A stretch of 64,000 nt of DNA from Tricholoma matsutake (GCA_026075535.2 AP026548.1:5146001-5210000), one strand, 5' to 3'; counted from the first letter of the stretch, positions 9,781-22,092 are shown. The notes: generated by a model from the sequence alone, not told the origin. Translations and numbers: made by a program.

Positions 9781-12542
9781 GTCCGCAACCCTCAGGATAC
9801 AGCCATTGGGGCTGGGGGTTGCATTGACCTTACCCACTTGGCTGCCTACGTCCGTCTCAACACGTCTGCTCTTTCTGACCCTGACTCCCTAATCATCCTC
9901 TTAACTATTCCTGACCTTTCCACCCCTGTCCGAGCCCTCATTGATTCTGGTTCATCCCACTGCTTTCTTGACTCCTCTTTTGTGTTGAATAACCAACTCA
10001 GCACGGAATCCACTAACCTGATTGGTTTACGACTCTTTGATGGATCTTGCAACTCCACCATAACTCAAGTCGCCCAACTTCCGGTCACCTTTCCTACCGG
10101 TGAAATGTTCAATTTGTCATTTTATGTAACCTCGCTAGACTCTTCCTGTTCTGCAGTACTTGGTCATAACTGGCTGAAGCAATACAATCCGTTGATTGAC
10201 TGGTCTTCAAGCCAAATCACTTTCCGCTCTGCTGATCATAGAGGTTCAGCACCCCAGATGTCTCCTTTATCCCCAAACCTTCCAGTAGAAATCCTTGAAT
10301 CCTCTGCATTTTCCAAACCCCCCATTCCTCCTAAGTTTACACCTCCCGACATCTCTTTCATCAATGCTGCCACTTATGCGCATGCTAGCAAACTCCCTGG
10401 GGCAGTAGCTTTCCAGATGACCTTCGCTCCAGAAGGGTTATCCACCCACTCGACCCAATCCTCAATCCCGCCAGATTTATCCGATATTCCCGCCAAGTAT
10501 CATGAATTCGCCGATGTCTTTAATAAGAATAAGGCAGACACCCTTCCTCCACATCGTCCTTATGACCTCAAGATAGAGATGGAGGATAATGCTCCCCCTC
10601 CTCCAGGTCGCATGTACTCCCTCTCTCCCTCCAAATTAGAAGCCCTACGAGTCTTCATTGACAAAAACGTCTGCTCAGGCTTCATCCATCCTTCTAAGTC
10701 TTTGCATGGAGCTCCTATACTTTTCATCAAGAAGAAAGACAGTAGCCTCCAACTTTGTGTCGACTACCGAGGACTCAATCGTCTTACGAAGAAAGACTGC
10801 TATCCCCTTCCTCTCATTTCCGACCTCCTTGACTCTCCCCGAAAAGCCTGCTTGTTCACCAAGATAGACTTGTGGCATGCTTATCACCTAGTCCGCATTG
10901 CGGATGGTGACGAATGGAAAACTACTTTCCGCACCCGCTATGGATCCTTCGAGTGGTTGGTGGTTCCCTTTGGACTCACTAATGCACCCACAGCATTCCA
11001 GTGTTTTATGAACGACATCTTCAGTGACATGCTGGATGTTTGTGTCATCATGTACCTCAATGACATTCTGATCTATTCAGATGACAAGTCCCAGCATGGG
11101 ACTCACGTTAAAGAAGTCCTCTGCCGTCTCCGGAAAAATGGACTTTGCACCTCCCCACAGAAATGTGAGTTCCACAAAGACACCGTTGAATATTTAGGTT
11201 TCATCCTTTCACTGGATGGACTTCGGATGTCCGAGGATAAAGTCAAAACTGTGCTCGACTGGCCCAAGCCTAGGAAAGTTAAGGACATCCAATCCTTCTT
11301 AGGCTTCTGCAATTTTTACCGCTGTTTCATTAATGGTTATTCAGACATTGTCATTCCACTTACCCGCTTGACACAGAAATCTGCACCTTGGGACTTCAAC
11401 AAGAAGTGCCATGATGCCTTTGAGAGGCTCAAACAAGAATTCACTCACGCACCCATCTTAACCCAATGGGTACCCAACTCACAAATGGTACTTGAAATGG
11501 ATGCTTCCAACTATGCCCTAGCTGCTATCCTTTTGGTTTACACTGCGGATGGAGAAATCCATCCGGTTGCTTTTCATTCCCGCTCCTTCAATCCTGCTGA
11601 ACTAAATTACGACACACATGACAAGGAACTCTTGGCCATTTTCGAAGCCTTCAAACACTGGAGGCAGTACTTCGAGGGTTCTGCAAACCCAATTGATGTG
11701 GTCATGGACCACAAAAATCTTGAGTACTTCAGCACTACCAAGTTGCTCACCCGCCACCAGGCCCATTGGTCTGAGTACCTTTCCCAGTTCAATCTCATCA
11801 TCCGCTTCCACCCCGGGAAACTAGGGGCCAAGCCAGATGCACTCACTAGACGTTGGGACATCTACCGCAAAGGGGGAAATAGCGACTTCGCCTCTGTAAA
11901 CCCGACCAACTTCCGACCTGTATTCACACAGGAACAACTCTCCTCTTCCCTCCGCGCCACTTATCTCGCCACACCCATCCTTCGACAAGCAGTAATCATG
12001 GATGTTGAGAAACTCCACAATGACATCCGCACCTCTCTTCCCCTTGACCCTATATCTTCCGTTCATCTCCCGACACCTGTTGACCCCAACTGGACCATAG
12101 ATGAGGCAGGACTTCTCCGCCACTTCAACTGGATTTATGTTCTGGATGTTGCGGATCTCTGCCTCAAAGTCCTCCAATACAAACATGATCATATCCTCTC
12201 TGGCCACTTCGGACAAAAAAAAACCCAGCAGCTTGTCCGCTGGGAATATGTCTGGCCAAACCTCCACACCTTTGTCCAGGAATTCTGCAAATCCTGTACA
12301 ACTTGCAAACGATCCAAATCGCCTCAACACAGGCCCTACGGGTTCCTAAAGCAACTTCTGGTTCCGGAATGACCTTGGAATTCCATCTCCATGGATTTCA
12401 TTGAACAACTACCCAACTCCGCTGGTCACACTGCTATCCTAGTCATCGTTGACCGCCTCACCAAACAGGGCATCTCCATTCCAACTGTCAACGAAATCAC
12501 AGCCAAAGAACTAGCCAACCTGTTCATCCTCCATGTCTTCTC
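9778..12542 (+). pseudogene. G2 pol, truncated in integrase
   Basis: Open from about 9778 to a TGA at 12370-12372; 844 residues from codon 9838. Order: aspartic protease (ALIDSGSSHCF, active-site DSG present), RT (KIDLWHAYHL, FGLTNAPTAFQ, polymerase box YLND where YLDD is expected), RNase H (EMDASNYAL, HDKELLAIF, VMDHKNLEYF), integrase zinc region (HDHILSGHFG and CKSCTTC). After the TGA, again at a CGA-type Arg codon, the integrase core starts (SMDFIEQLP) and is cut at 12542 by the G3 LTR. The protein is identical to that of G3 over the 844 residues. Confidence 0.92.
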
Positions 12543-13240
12543 TGTTAAGAACTCATCCGAACAGGGCTCATCAGAATCTGGTCAGACCCGGCGGGTGTTT
12601 GAGAGCGGAAGATTGTTGGGTCGTAGCGGATTATGTGGATGGGTAACAAAAAGGGCTTGGCTTCAGCTTGTAAGAAGCTACGCCCTTCACCTCGTCTGGT
12701 GTCCTAATTTTGGGTAGAGGTTTTAGAGATAGGGGTGGGAGAGTGCGGGGAAATGCAGGAAGGAGTATGGAGGGACTTAGGTTAAGTTCAGATGAGACTA
12801 GAACTTCAGAGGGGAACTAGAGGTTGAGTCGAATGGAGTTCAGACTCTTAGAGGTCAGGAGTTGGAGTAGAAGGAGGTTTTAGATTGACAGGGTAAGGTC
12901 AAGTCTATGTCAATATACAAACTGAGGAATACAAAGCGAAACTAACTAAACTTAAATACTAGAGTCCGGAACAAGAGCGGAACAGAAACGGAAACTGCGG
13001 CAGTGTCTCAACTGCATAGATAAATTGCCTAGCGGAGGCCGCACAGGAATCCGTAGTCGAATTTGCAAAACTAGACGGCAGCCTTGGAAGGCAGCCATGG
13101 TTGCTGTACATGGTGGCCTGGTGCACAGCAGTGTGGGCAGTGCAAGGGGGCCGGAACGAAGGCGGTAGGAGTTGAGTTAGGAAAAGCGGAAAAGATTGGA
13201 AGGTTGCGGGTTCCAAGTGGGCAAGGAACAGATCGTGACA
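12543..13240 (-). repeat. G3 3' LTR (698 bp)
   Basis: On the minus strand it starts TGTCACGATCTG at 13240 and ends TTCTTAACA at 12543. A polypurine tract (AAGGGGGAAATAC) lies directly before the start at 13241-13253. It differs from the 5' LTR at many sites, nearly all C/T or G/A. Confidence 0.92.
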
Positions 13241-13372
13241 GTATTTCCCCCTTAGTGCCGAGCCTATGAGGCACATGAAGGTTCAAGTCCAAATGAGGAA
13301 GTTGGTTGACTCCCGAATGCGGCAATTGGTTGAAAAATTTTGTTGTTTTCCTTCTTCCATCACCTATACAAA

Positions 13373-14390
13373 ATGTCCCCCCCAGCAGGCTCCGCTCAAC
13401 TGAAATTGGCTGCAATAAAGGCTCAGTACAAACAGAGGGAGCGGGAGATGAAAGATCAGATGGAATGGGAGGTGAGAGAATTGGAGGAGGCGGCAATGGA
13501 GGAGGAATGTCGGGCACAGGAGGTGCAGAAGGCATCAGAGGAGGCTGTGAAGGCAGAGGAGGCGTGCCAGGCAGCGGCGTGGAAAAAGGAGGCTTCAGCC
13601 ACAAAATGTGTGCAGAAGAAGCGGGTGGCTGCAGCTGCGGGTTTGGAGGATGAGGCTGAGGGGAGCAAGTCCCCAAAGAAGAAGAAGAAGATTGCCACGT
13701 CAAGGGTGCGGGTGGGGTCAGAAGAATTGGCAAGTCCGGTGCAGGTGCAGGCTGCCTTGCCCTGCAAAAGGTGCGTAGTTGGTTTTCTTTCAATGTTTTC
13801 GGACTGACAAGTGGCTTAGGTGCCAATATCAAAAAATTTTGTGCTTCAAGATGGGTGCAAAGGGATGTGTGTGCGATAACTGCATGCGCATTAAGCACAA
13901 GTGCGAGGAGGTCGTGTGGGAGGGGCAGGAGGCCCCAACAGTAAGAAAAGTGAGGTCCGGAGCGGGAACAGCGGGCCCACCGGAAAACAGCAGAGAAGTG
14001 GCGGAGCTGCTACAGCAGCTGGTGAAGGTGGTGAGGAAAGGGTTTGGGGAGGTGGCAACAGCGGTGAGGGAGTCGATGGAGGAGATCTGGGATGCAATGG
14101 ACCTGGAGTGGGAGGCAGACGAAAGTATCGAGGGGGAGAGTGATGAGGATGAGGAGGAAGTGGAGCGGGCAGTACGAGAGTCCCGACGGGAGAGGCGCGG
14201 GATCCACCAGTCTGGAGACAACTGGGCGGGATTCCAAAGATTTTTGGAAAAAAGGTGGGCAGACAACGTGGAGGAGGGCGAGGGTGAGGAAGAGGAGGAT
14301 GAAGGCGGGGAAGGTGGTGAAGCGGAGGAAGGTGGTGAAGTCGGAGGAGAGGATGATGAAGATGGAGAGGGAGAAGCGGGGGTAGTGTAG
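13373..14390 (+). CDS. Antisense accessory gene of G3: Zn(II)2Cys6-like coiled-coil protein
   Basis: Two exons, 13373-13770 and 13820-14390, joined over a 49-bp intron (GTGCGT..CTTAG), give 322 residues with no stop. Order: a charged coiled-coil of about 100 residues, a Lys run (KSPKKKKK), then a cluster whose cysteines are spaced C-x2-C-x6-C-x9-C-x2-C-x6-C. The intron falls inside it after CKR, and the second half reads CDNCMRIKHKC. A helical stretch (EVAELLQQLVKVV) and a strongly acidic C-terminus follow. The spacing fits the fungal GAL4-type zinc cluster, which binds DNA in known regulators; DNA binding here is inferred. The gene runs against pol: it starts 132 bp inside the 3' LTR and its stop is 83 bp from the converging pol stop. 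Unlike gag and pol it is not damaged, which may mean recent activity or selection. Confidence 0.72.
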
Positions 14391-14473
14391 GGATCTGGTC
14401 GGATCCAAAAATTCTTTTTTCAATAAAGTTTGTTCCGAGTTCAGACTGAGTGAATAAGTAACGTGAATCATCT

Positions 14474-17400
14474 TTAACCGGGTAACGGTCTGATTTTCTG
14501 TGGGTAGTGGGTGTGAAAATCCGCAAGGAGTTCTTGGGTGTGGTCAAGTTCCGTAACAGGTAGCCAGGAAGTCTCTTTGTTGGTTCCCTGGTAACCTTCC
14601 CATCGGACGAGGTAGAGAATCTTGCAGCGACGTCGGTTGTTGACTTTGGAGTCGAGGACTTCGGCGATCTCATATTCAAGCTCGTCATTGATGGTGATCG
14701 GAGGAGGTGGAGGTTGTACTCGATTTGGAATTGTGTTTGGGGAGTGTATCTCTAGTTGAGAGACATGGAAAACAGGGTGAATAGCCTGCATGTGATCTGG
14801 GAGCTGCAGGGTGACTGAGTGAGTTCCCAGGCGGGCGATGATTTCAAAAGGACCATGGTTCTTTTCGGAGAGTTTTTTGGAGGGGCGGGTGGTGTGGATA
14901 TTTTCTGCAGTGACATAAGCGAAATCACCAATGTCAAAGTCAGCTGCGGGTGCCCGATGTTTATCCGCAGGACCTTGATAACGTTCTTGAGCGGCCGCAA
15001 GTTGTTTCTGAAGTTCCTGGTGAAGGTCGTCTAAATTGACAATGAATTTGCGGGCGCGCTGTGAAGCTAAGTTGCGCTCTGGAAAGACGGAAATGTTCGG
15101 GTGGTAACCTTTATTGGCAAAGAAAGGTTATACACCTGTAGAGGCGGAAGGAGCATTGTTGTAGGCAAATTCACCCAAGGGCAAGAGGTGAGACCAGTCG
15201 TCCTGCTGATAGTTGCAGAAGATCCGGAGGTACTGTTCCAAGGTCTGGTTAAGTCGTTCTGTCTGACCATCACCTTGCAGATGATAACTGGAAGTGAAGT
15301 GGATCCACATGTTGAGTGCTTTTCCGAGAGAGAGGAAAAAATGAGAGACGAACTTGGATCCCCGGTCGCAAGTGACGTGCGATGGAACACCATGCTTGGA
15401 GAAGACGTGGAGGATGAAAAGGTTGGCTAGTTCTTTGGCTGTGATTTCATTGACAGTTGGAATGGAGATGCCCTGTTTGGTGAGGCGGTCAACGATGACT
15501 AGGATAGCAGTGTGACCAGCGGAGTTGGGTAGTTGTTCAATGAAATCCATGGAGATGGAATTCCAAGGTCATTCCGGAACCAGAAGTTGCTTTAGGAACC
15601 CGTAGGGCCTGTGTTGAGGCGATTTGGATCGTTTGCAAGTTGTACAGGATTTGCAGAATTCCTGGACAAAGGTGTGGAGGTTTGGCCAGACATATTCCCA
15701 GCGGACAAGCTGCTGGGTTTTTTTTTGTCCGAAGTGGCCAGAGAGGATATGATCATGTTTGTATTGGAGGACTTTGAGGCAGAGATCCGCAACATCCAGA
15801 ACATAAATCCAGTTGAAGTGGCGGAGAAGTCCTGCCTCATCTATGGTCCAGTTGGGGTCAACAGGTGTCGGGAGATGAACGGAAGATATAGGGTCAAGGG
15901 GAAGAGAGGTGCGGATGTCATTGTGGAGTTTCTCAACATCCATGATTACTGCTTGTCGAAGGATGGGTGTGGCGAGATAAGTGGCGCGGAGGGAAGAGGA
16001 GAGTTGTTCCTGTGTGAATACAGGTCGGAAGTTGGTCGGGTTTACAGAGGCGAAGTCGCTATTTCCCCCTTTGCGGTAGATGTCCCAACGTCTAGTGAGT
16101 GCATCTGGCTTGGCCCCTAGTTTCCCGGGGTGGAAGCGGATGATGAGATTGAACTGGGAAAGGTACTCAGACCAATGGGCCTGGTGGCGGGTGAGCAACT
16201 TGGTAGTGCTGAAGTACTCAAGATTTTTGTGGTCCATGACCACATCAATTGGGTTTGCAGAACCCTCGAAGTACTGCCTCCAGTGTTTGAAGGCTTCGAA
16301 AATGGCCAAGAGTTCCTTGTCATGTGTGTCGTAATTTAGTTCAGCAGGATTGAAGGAGCGGGAATGAAAAGCAACCGGATGGATTTCTCCATCCGCAGTG
16401 TAAACCAAAAGGATAGCAGCTAGGGCATAGTTGGAAGCATCCATTTCAAGTACCATTTGTGAGTTGGGTACCCATTGGGTTAAGATGGGTGCGTGAGTGA
16501 ATTCTTGTTTGAGCCTCTCAAAGGCATCATGGCACTTCTTGTTGAAGTCCCAAGGTGCAGATTTCTGTGTCAAGCGGGTAAGTGGAATGACAATGTCTGA
16601 ATAACCATTAATGAAACAGCGGTAAAAATTGCAGAAGCCTAAGAAGGATTGGATGTCCTTAACTTTCCTAGGCTTGGGCCAGTCGAGCACAGTTTTGACT
16701 TTATCCTCGGACATCCGAAGTCCATCCAGTGAAAGGATGAAACCTAAATATTCAACGGTGTCTTTGTGGAACTCACATTTCTGTGGGGAGGTGCAAAGTC
16801 CATTTTTCCGGAGACGGCAGAGGACTTCTTTAACGTGAGTCCCATGCTGGGACTTGTCATCTGAATAGATCAGAATGTCATTGAGGTACATGATGACACA
16901 AACATCCAGCATGTCACTGAAGATGTCGTTCATAAAACACTGGAATGCTGTGGGTGCATTAGTGAGTCCAAAGGGAACCACCAACCACTCGAAGGATCCA
17001 TAGCGGGTGCGGAAAGTAGTTTTCCATTCGTCACCATCCGCAATGCGGACTAGGTGATAAGCATGCCACAAGTCTATCTTGGTGAACAAGCAGGCTTTTC
17101 GGGGAGAGTCAAGGAGGTCGGAAATGAGAGGAAGGGGATAGCAGTCTTTCTTCGTAAGACGATTGAGTCCTCGGTAGTCGACACAAAGTTGGAGGCTACT
17201 GTCTTTCTTCTTGATGAAAAGTATAGGAGCTCCATGCAAAGACTTAGAAGGATGGATGAAGCCTGAGCAGACGTTTTTGTCAATGAAGACTCGTAGGGCT
17301 TCTAATTTGGAGGGAGAGAGGGAGTACATGCGACCTGGAGGAGGGGGAGCATTATCCTCCATCTCTATCTTGAGGTCATAAGGACGATGTGGAGGAAGGG

Positions 17401-18163
17401 TGTCTGCCTTATTCTTATTAAAGACATCGGCGAATTCATGATACTTGGCGGGAATATCGGATAAATCCGGCGGGATTGAGGATTGGGTCGAGTGGGTGGA
17501 TAACCCTTCTGGAGCGAAGGTCATCTGGAAAGCTACTGCCCCAGGGAGTTTGCTAGCATGCGCATAAGTGGCAGCATTGATGAAAGAGATGTCGGGAGGT
17601 GTAAACTTAGGAGGAATGGGGGGTTTGGAAAATGCAGAGGATTCAAGGATTTCTACTGGAAGGTTTGGGGATAAAGGAGACATCTGGGGTGCTGAACCTC
17701 TATGATCAGCAGAGCGGAAAGTGATTTGGCTTGAAGACCAGTCAATCAACGGATTGTATTGCTTCAGCCAGTTATGACCAAGTACTGCAGAACAGGAAGA
17801 GTCTAGCGAGGTTACATAAAATGACAAATTGAACATTTCACCGGTAGGAAAGGTGACCGGAAGTTGGGCGACTTGAGTTATGGTGGAGTTGCAAGATCCA
17901 TCAAAGAGTCGTAAACCAATCAGGTTAGTGGATTCCGTGCTGAGTTGGTTATTCAACACAAAAGAGGAGTCAAGAAAGCAGTGGGATGAACCAGAATCAA
18001 TGAGGGCTCGGACAGGGGTGGAAAGGTCAGGAATAGTTAAGAGGATGATTAGGGAGTCAGGGTCAGAAAGAGCAGACGTGTTGAGACGGACGTAGGCAGC
18101 CAAGTGGGTAAGGTCAATGCAACCCCCAGCCCCAATGGCTGTATCCTGAGGGTTGCGGACTAT
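14474..18163 (-). pseudogene. G3 pol (protease-RT-RNase H-integrase-chromodomain)
   Basis: The 844-codon part (18103-15569) is identical in protein to G2 and has the same domains: intact protease DSG, RT with YLND, RNase H Asp/Glu/Asp, HHCC zinc region. A TGA separates it from the integrase core (15550-15128: SMDFIEQLP, CDRGSKF, GDGQTERLNQ), and TAA at 15130-15128 interrupts the core (CAA-type codon). The C-terminal part (PFFANKGYHPN onward) runs into a chromodomain (YEIAEVLDSKV, LYLVRWEGY, ETSWLP) that stops at 14474. Chromodomains steer integration to marked chromatin in this clade. YLND and two stops mean it is inactive as read. Confidence 0.92.
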
Positions 18164-19336
18164 TTTTCCGAGTCCACAGAATTGGGAATTACAGTGGATG
18201 TGTGGGCTTTTGCGGCTTTAGACTTCAGGCAGTTTCCTGCTACATACCCTTCTTCACCACAGTAGAGGCAAAGTCTTTCCTGCATGCGACATTCTCGTTC
18301 ATCCGCAGTAAGTTCCCCAACTTGTTGGAGATGGATGACTTGGAAGTGTTCTTTGTTGTGGAGGGCTGCTGGTTGGAGGAGTTTCCCTGAGGGGAGCTCA
18401 ACGAGGATTGATTGGTGGACTGGGAGGAACCTTTGGGGTTGTCCTTCTTGACAGGGTTAGAAGAGTTCCCAGAATTCTTAGTTTCAAACCGGGTTTCATC
18501 TTCCTGCATCCAGTAGATATTGTCACAGTCCTGCGCTTTCAAGCGCAGTCCTGCAAGGGTGTTGGGTTTACCACCCTGAAGGACTTCTATACAAAGTCGG
18601 AGCGGAAGACCACGGAAATAGCGGTCACGGAGGGCTGCCTCATTCCAGTTGACCCTAGAAGCTAATTCCCAAAAGTCAACGTTATACTTTGTGATGCGAC
18701 CACTTTTCTTCATTGCTAAATCGGAAAGAGCTTTTTCCACATCCCCGAGCGGGTCATGCGGGCCGAAGTTACTCTCTAGTTCGGCGAGAAAAGCCTCATA
18801 ATCCCACATCCAGTGTGCAGAATCGGTCGGGTCATTAAGACCGGGCTCAAACCAGCTGAGAGCTGATCCCTTGAGATAAGAAAGGATAAATATGATCTTT
18901 TTCTCATCAGAAGAAAATATGTGCAGACGGTCACGGAAATGAAGGTTACACGAGACTAGGAAGTCTCTAAGTTTCTTTGGGTTAGAGCCATCAAAGGTGT
19001 CGGGGTCGCAAACTTTGATTTTCTCAGTCTTGGGTGCATTATTTTGTTGGAGGGTGCAGATACTCTCCGAGAGGTTGTAAAGAACATCTATGAACCTATC
19101 CCTTGGATCAGGGTTTTCCCCCATGGGAGGTTGATTGTCAGGATCATTGGGATCGGGGTCACCCCCAGGGCCGTCTGGACCACTAGGGTCATTGGGTCTG
19201 CCGGGAGGTCCGTCCTCTAGACCACGATCTTCCAACCCATAGGGTTCAGGCTGGTTGATGCCCCCTACGTACTCAAGGGGAGTCGTGGGTCAGGGTTCTT
19301 CCGGATTCGCAGGAGATTGTTGAGCTTGAGTAGACA
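18161..19336 (-). pseudogene. G3 gag
   Basis: Mirror of the G2 gag, with the same early TGA, the same frame break before the zinc knuckle and the same stop. The 331-residue open part differs from G2 at one residue (Leu for Pro, a CpG change at the DNA level). Gag forms the particle and binds RNA. Because both copies share these defects, neither can express a full Gag from the frame as read. Confidence 0.88.
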
Positions 19337-19566
19337 TGAGGTTTGCACTGATTGATGGGGCTCCGAAACTGATTTGTCGGAAAATGTTGGAAGGTCTGGA
19401 AGTTACTCCAAATGTTGAGGTGGGTCATGGGCTAGGAAGTGTGGATCGCTGAATTGCAGAGATCCCTGGAATGGTACCGGCGCGCTGAGAGTTTCTGGTT
19501 GTGCGCTGGCAAGTTTCAGTTGGGGTCATAGGAGAAGAGATGAGTGAAGTGTGAGTTTGTATATAC

Positions 19567-20263
19567 TGTTAAGAACTGATCCGAAAAGGGCTCATCGGAA
19601 TCTGGTTGGACCCGGCAGGTGTTTGAGAGCGGAAGATTGTCGGGTCATAGCAGATTATGCGGATGGGTAATGAAAAGGACTTGGCTTCAGCTTGTAAGAA
19701 GCTGTGCCCTTCACCTCGTCTGGTGTCCTAATTTCGGGTAGAGGTTTTAGAGATAGGGGCGGGAGAGTGCAGGTAAATGTGGGAAGGAGTATGGAGGGAC
19801 TTAGGTTAAGTTCAGATGAGACTAGAACTTCAGAGGGGAACTAGAGGTTGAGTCGAATGGAGTTCAGACTCTTAGAGGTCAGGAGTTGGAGTAGAAGGAG
19901 GTTTTAGATTGACAGGGTAAGGTCGAGTCTATGTCGATATATGAACTGAGGAATACAAAGCGAAACTACTAAGCTTAAATACTAGAGTCCGGAACAAGAG
20001 CAGAACGGAAATGGAAACTGCGGCAGTGTCTCCACTGCATAGATAAATTGCCTAGCGGAGGCCGCACAGGAATCCATAGTCGAATTTGCAAAACTAGACA
20101 GCAGCCTTGGAAGGCAGCCATGGTTGCTGTACACGGTGGCCTGGTGCACAGCAGTGTGGGCAGTGCAAGGGGGCCAGAACAAAGGCGGTAGGAGTTGAGT
20201 TAGGAAAAGTGGAAAAGATCGGAAGGTTGCGGGTTCCGAGCGGGCGAGGAACGGATCGTGACA
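19567..20263 (-). repeat. G3 5' LTR (697 bp)
   Basis: On the minus strand it starts TGTCACGATCCG at 20263 and ends TTCTTAACA at 19567. The leader after it begins GTATATACAAACTC. No clear tRNA primer site was recognised; the ATACAAA of the leader pairs weakly with TTTGTAT in the LTR, too short to call. Confidence 0.92.
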
Positions 20264-20483
20264 CCACCGTCTCATCCTCCTGTGACATCCACTCCACCAT
20301 CTCCTCCATCTCATCATCTCTTTCTCCTGTTGTCTCTGGCTGTACTTCCACTTGTCTGGGCTGTGATGGTGCCAACACTGACACTAATTGGGACATTTGC
20401 ACTGTAAGCACATCAATTTTTGCCTCTAGTGCTGGTGTGGGAACAGGATTAGGGCCGGGATTAGAAGTTGAAGGTTCAGACAT
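20264..20483 (-). pseudogene. 5' fragment of an unidentified retroelement gag
   Basis: The minus-strand frame from 20483 (MSEPSTSNPGPNPVPTP, then ALEAKIDVLTVQMSQLVSVL) looks like a gag N-terminus: Pro/Ser-rich, then a short coiled coil, then acidic. It is cut after EDETVV by the G3 LTR at 20263. The rest of the gene is not found on the other side of G2/G3. Confidence 0.5.
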
Positions 20484-21639
20484 AATTGTAAAATCTGTGA
20501 TGAATCACTTCTTCGACAAATTCAAGATTTGTTCTTTGGGATCTCTCCAAATCTCTATGGGTCACATGATCATTCATCGATCATTCATCAATGGTTCGTC
20601 ATTCGTTGGGCACCTGATTTGACACTTCAGATCAATAACCCTTCCAACAGTGCCTGATGTTACAATTTTCCTTGTAACTCATGAGACCTGACCAACCCAA
20701 CATACCCAACGATCCCCTCCAGACAGGAGGCACTCCCTGATTCATGCTTAGAGCATGTCCTTGACACCAGACACACACACGATGCATGCCAACAACATGC
20801 ATTTGATCCCCTTCCCACGGAAGGCACCCTTGACGCATGGTGACTCCATGCACCCGAACCCATTCCCACACATGCTGTGATACGACAGCCCCTTGACATG
20901 AGGTCCATGACATCAGACTCTCACAATTGACATGCTGCACTGCAGCACTCCATGACATCGGACACCTCATGCAAGGCATGAGGCTTATTGTTTCTATTCT
21001 TACTTGATATGCATCTATCTTTCTGATTGGATGATAAGGACCTCCCTTGTAGTATAAGTACTCCAACTCGTAGTAGGGATGTCCTTAGTTTAGATCTAGG
21101 CAATCTACAGCCTTAACTTGCAAACTCATAAACTTACTCAAAACCACTAAGGAAGCCCCTTAGTGCATGAACCCAAATGACTCTATGCAGAAGGCCTGCT
21201 AGAGTGCACTATCTACCTTATGTCGGATGCTCCGAGTAAGACTAGTGCCGAATGACTCGTCGAGGAAGCACCTCATCGACCAACATCAACTAGATCGAGT
21301 GGTTGAGGCTTTGCCCTTAACACCTGATCTTGGGGATAACACTGAATTCAGCTTGTAACTAAGATAGTCGTCTGAATAGAGTGATGTAAATTGTGACTAA
21401 ACCAGATCCAATTGGTTGTCTGGTTGCAACTGTCCTAATGACAAGTGCTGCCTCTCGATCACTGGCAGTTGCAATGTAAGGCGAGGCCTGGCGTCGGCTT
21501 ATGAAAGAAAAGGTAGATTACATATACACAAGTACTTCCAGCTCGTGCTGAAAGGATGAGTAATCGGATGTGGCGTGGTGAAACAATGACGTATGCACAA
21601 GTAAGAGAAGGCGCACTGATATGGGAAGTTGTGTTCTTC
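20484..21639 (-). other. Leader and LTR-like sequence of the same unidentified element; no gene
   Basis: Upstream of the gag fragment there is a possible LTR end GTTACAAGGAAAATTGTAAC (minus strand, about 20674-20655), itself a hairpin. I could not find a matching LTR start. The rest, to 21639, shows no open frame, repeat or RNA gene I can support. Confidence 0.35.
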
Positions 21640-22041
21640 TGTTAGGGCGACACCCACTATCTGCTAGCTAAGACCATGTGGGTTCTCTCTACAAGAAGGG
21701 GTCGGGATCCACGTGCATGATTGGGGAACTGATGGTTTTGATGTGAGGGGTTATTAATAGGTGAGTTTGTTGAGATAGGCTGTTCACACCACAAGCATAG
21801 GTGGAATACCTAAGAGAACACAACTGGGGTCCCCTAGGCATATATTTAGGGTTTATATACTATGTTACATATATTGTACTTTGTTGTTACTGACACACTC
21901 ATACATGCGCATACATATTGATGCATGCAAAATAAAATTCTCACACTATCAAAGTGTAGTGTTATTTGGCGTAATATAGCGTAATTTGACATAATAAAAT
22001 AAAAGTGAAATTTTATTAGGTAATGGGGTGGTTTCCTAACA
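21640..22041 (+). repeat. Solo LTR, TGTTAGGG..CCTAACA family (402 bp)
   Basis: It has the same start and end as the copy at 40038-40448, with inverted termini TGTTAGG/CCTAACA. A TATA-like TTTATATACTATG and short GCGTAATTTG-type units lie in the right half. The flanks are TCTTC and CCTTG, at best an imperfect duplication. It directly abuts the remnant of the G5 5' LTR. Confidence 0.8.
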
Positions 22042-22090
22042 CCTTGCAAGTATCGAGTTCTTGATCTCTGATCATAAGGTTGCCCTTACA
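22042..22090 (+). repeat. Remnant of the G5 5' LTR
   Basis: The last 49 bp (TTGCAAGTATCGAGTTC ... GGTTGCCCTTACA) match the end of the G5 3' LTR (38255-38303) with few differences. The upstream part of the LTR is missing or replaced by the solo LTR. Confidence 0.75.
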
Positions 22091-22092
22091 GA

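Larger units (their letters stand above)
12543..20263 (-). mobile_element. G3: complete Ty3/Gypsy chromovirus with both LTRs and an antisense gene
   Basis: Structure on the minus strand: 5' LTR 20263-19567, gag, pol with C-terminal chromodomain, antisense accessory gene, polypurine tract, 3' LTR 13240-12543. Length 7.72 kb. The bases on either side of the element (TTCTC and CCACC) do not match, so there is no target duplication. Its half from 15399 to 20263 is an inverted near-copy of G2. A few stops and a gag frame break mean the main polyprotein cannot be made as read, while the antisense gene is open. Confidence 0.9.

Noticed and set aside
11821..12330. 169-codon frame antisense to G2 pol (and its mirror at 15611-16120)
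   Set aside because: It lies opposite the conserved integrase zinc region of pol, and codon-position constraint explains the open frame.
13071..14688. Minus-strand Pro/Ser-rich frames of 265-275 codons
   Set aside because: They are shadows of the antisense Zn-cluster gene and of the LTR; no domain, and the plus-strand spliced model explains the sequence.
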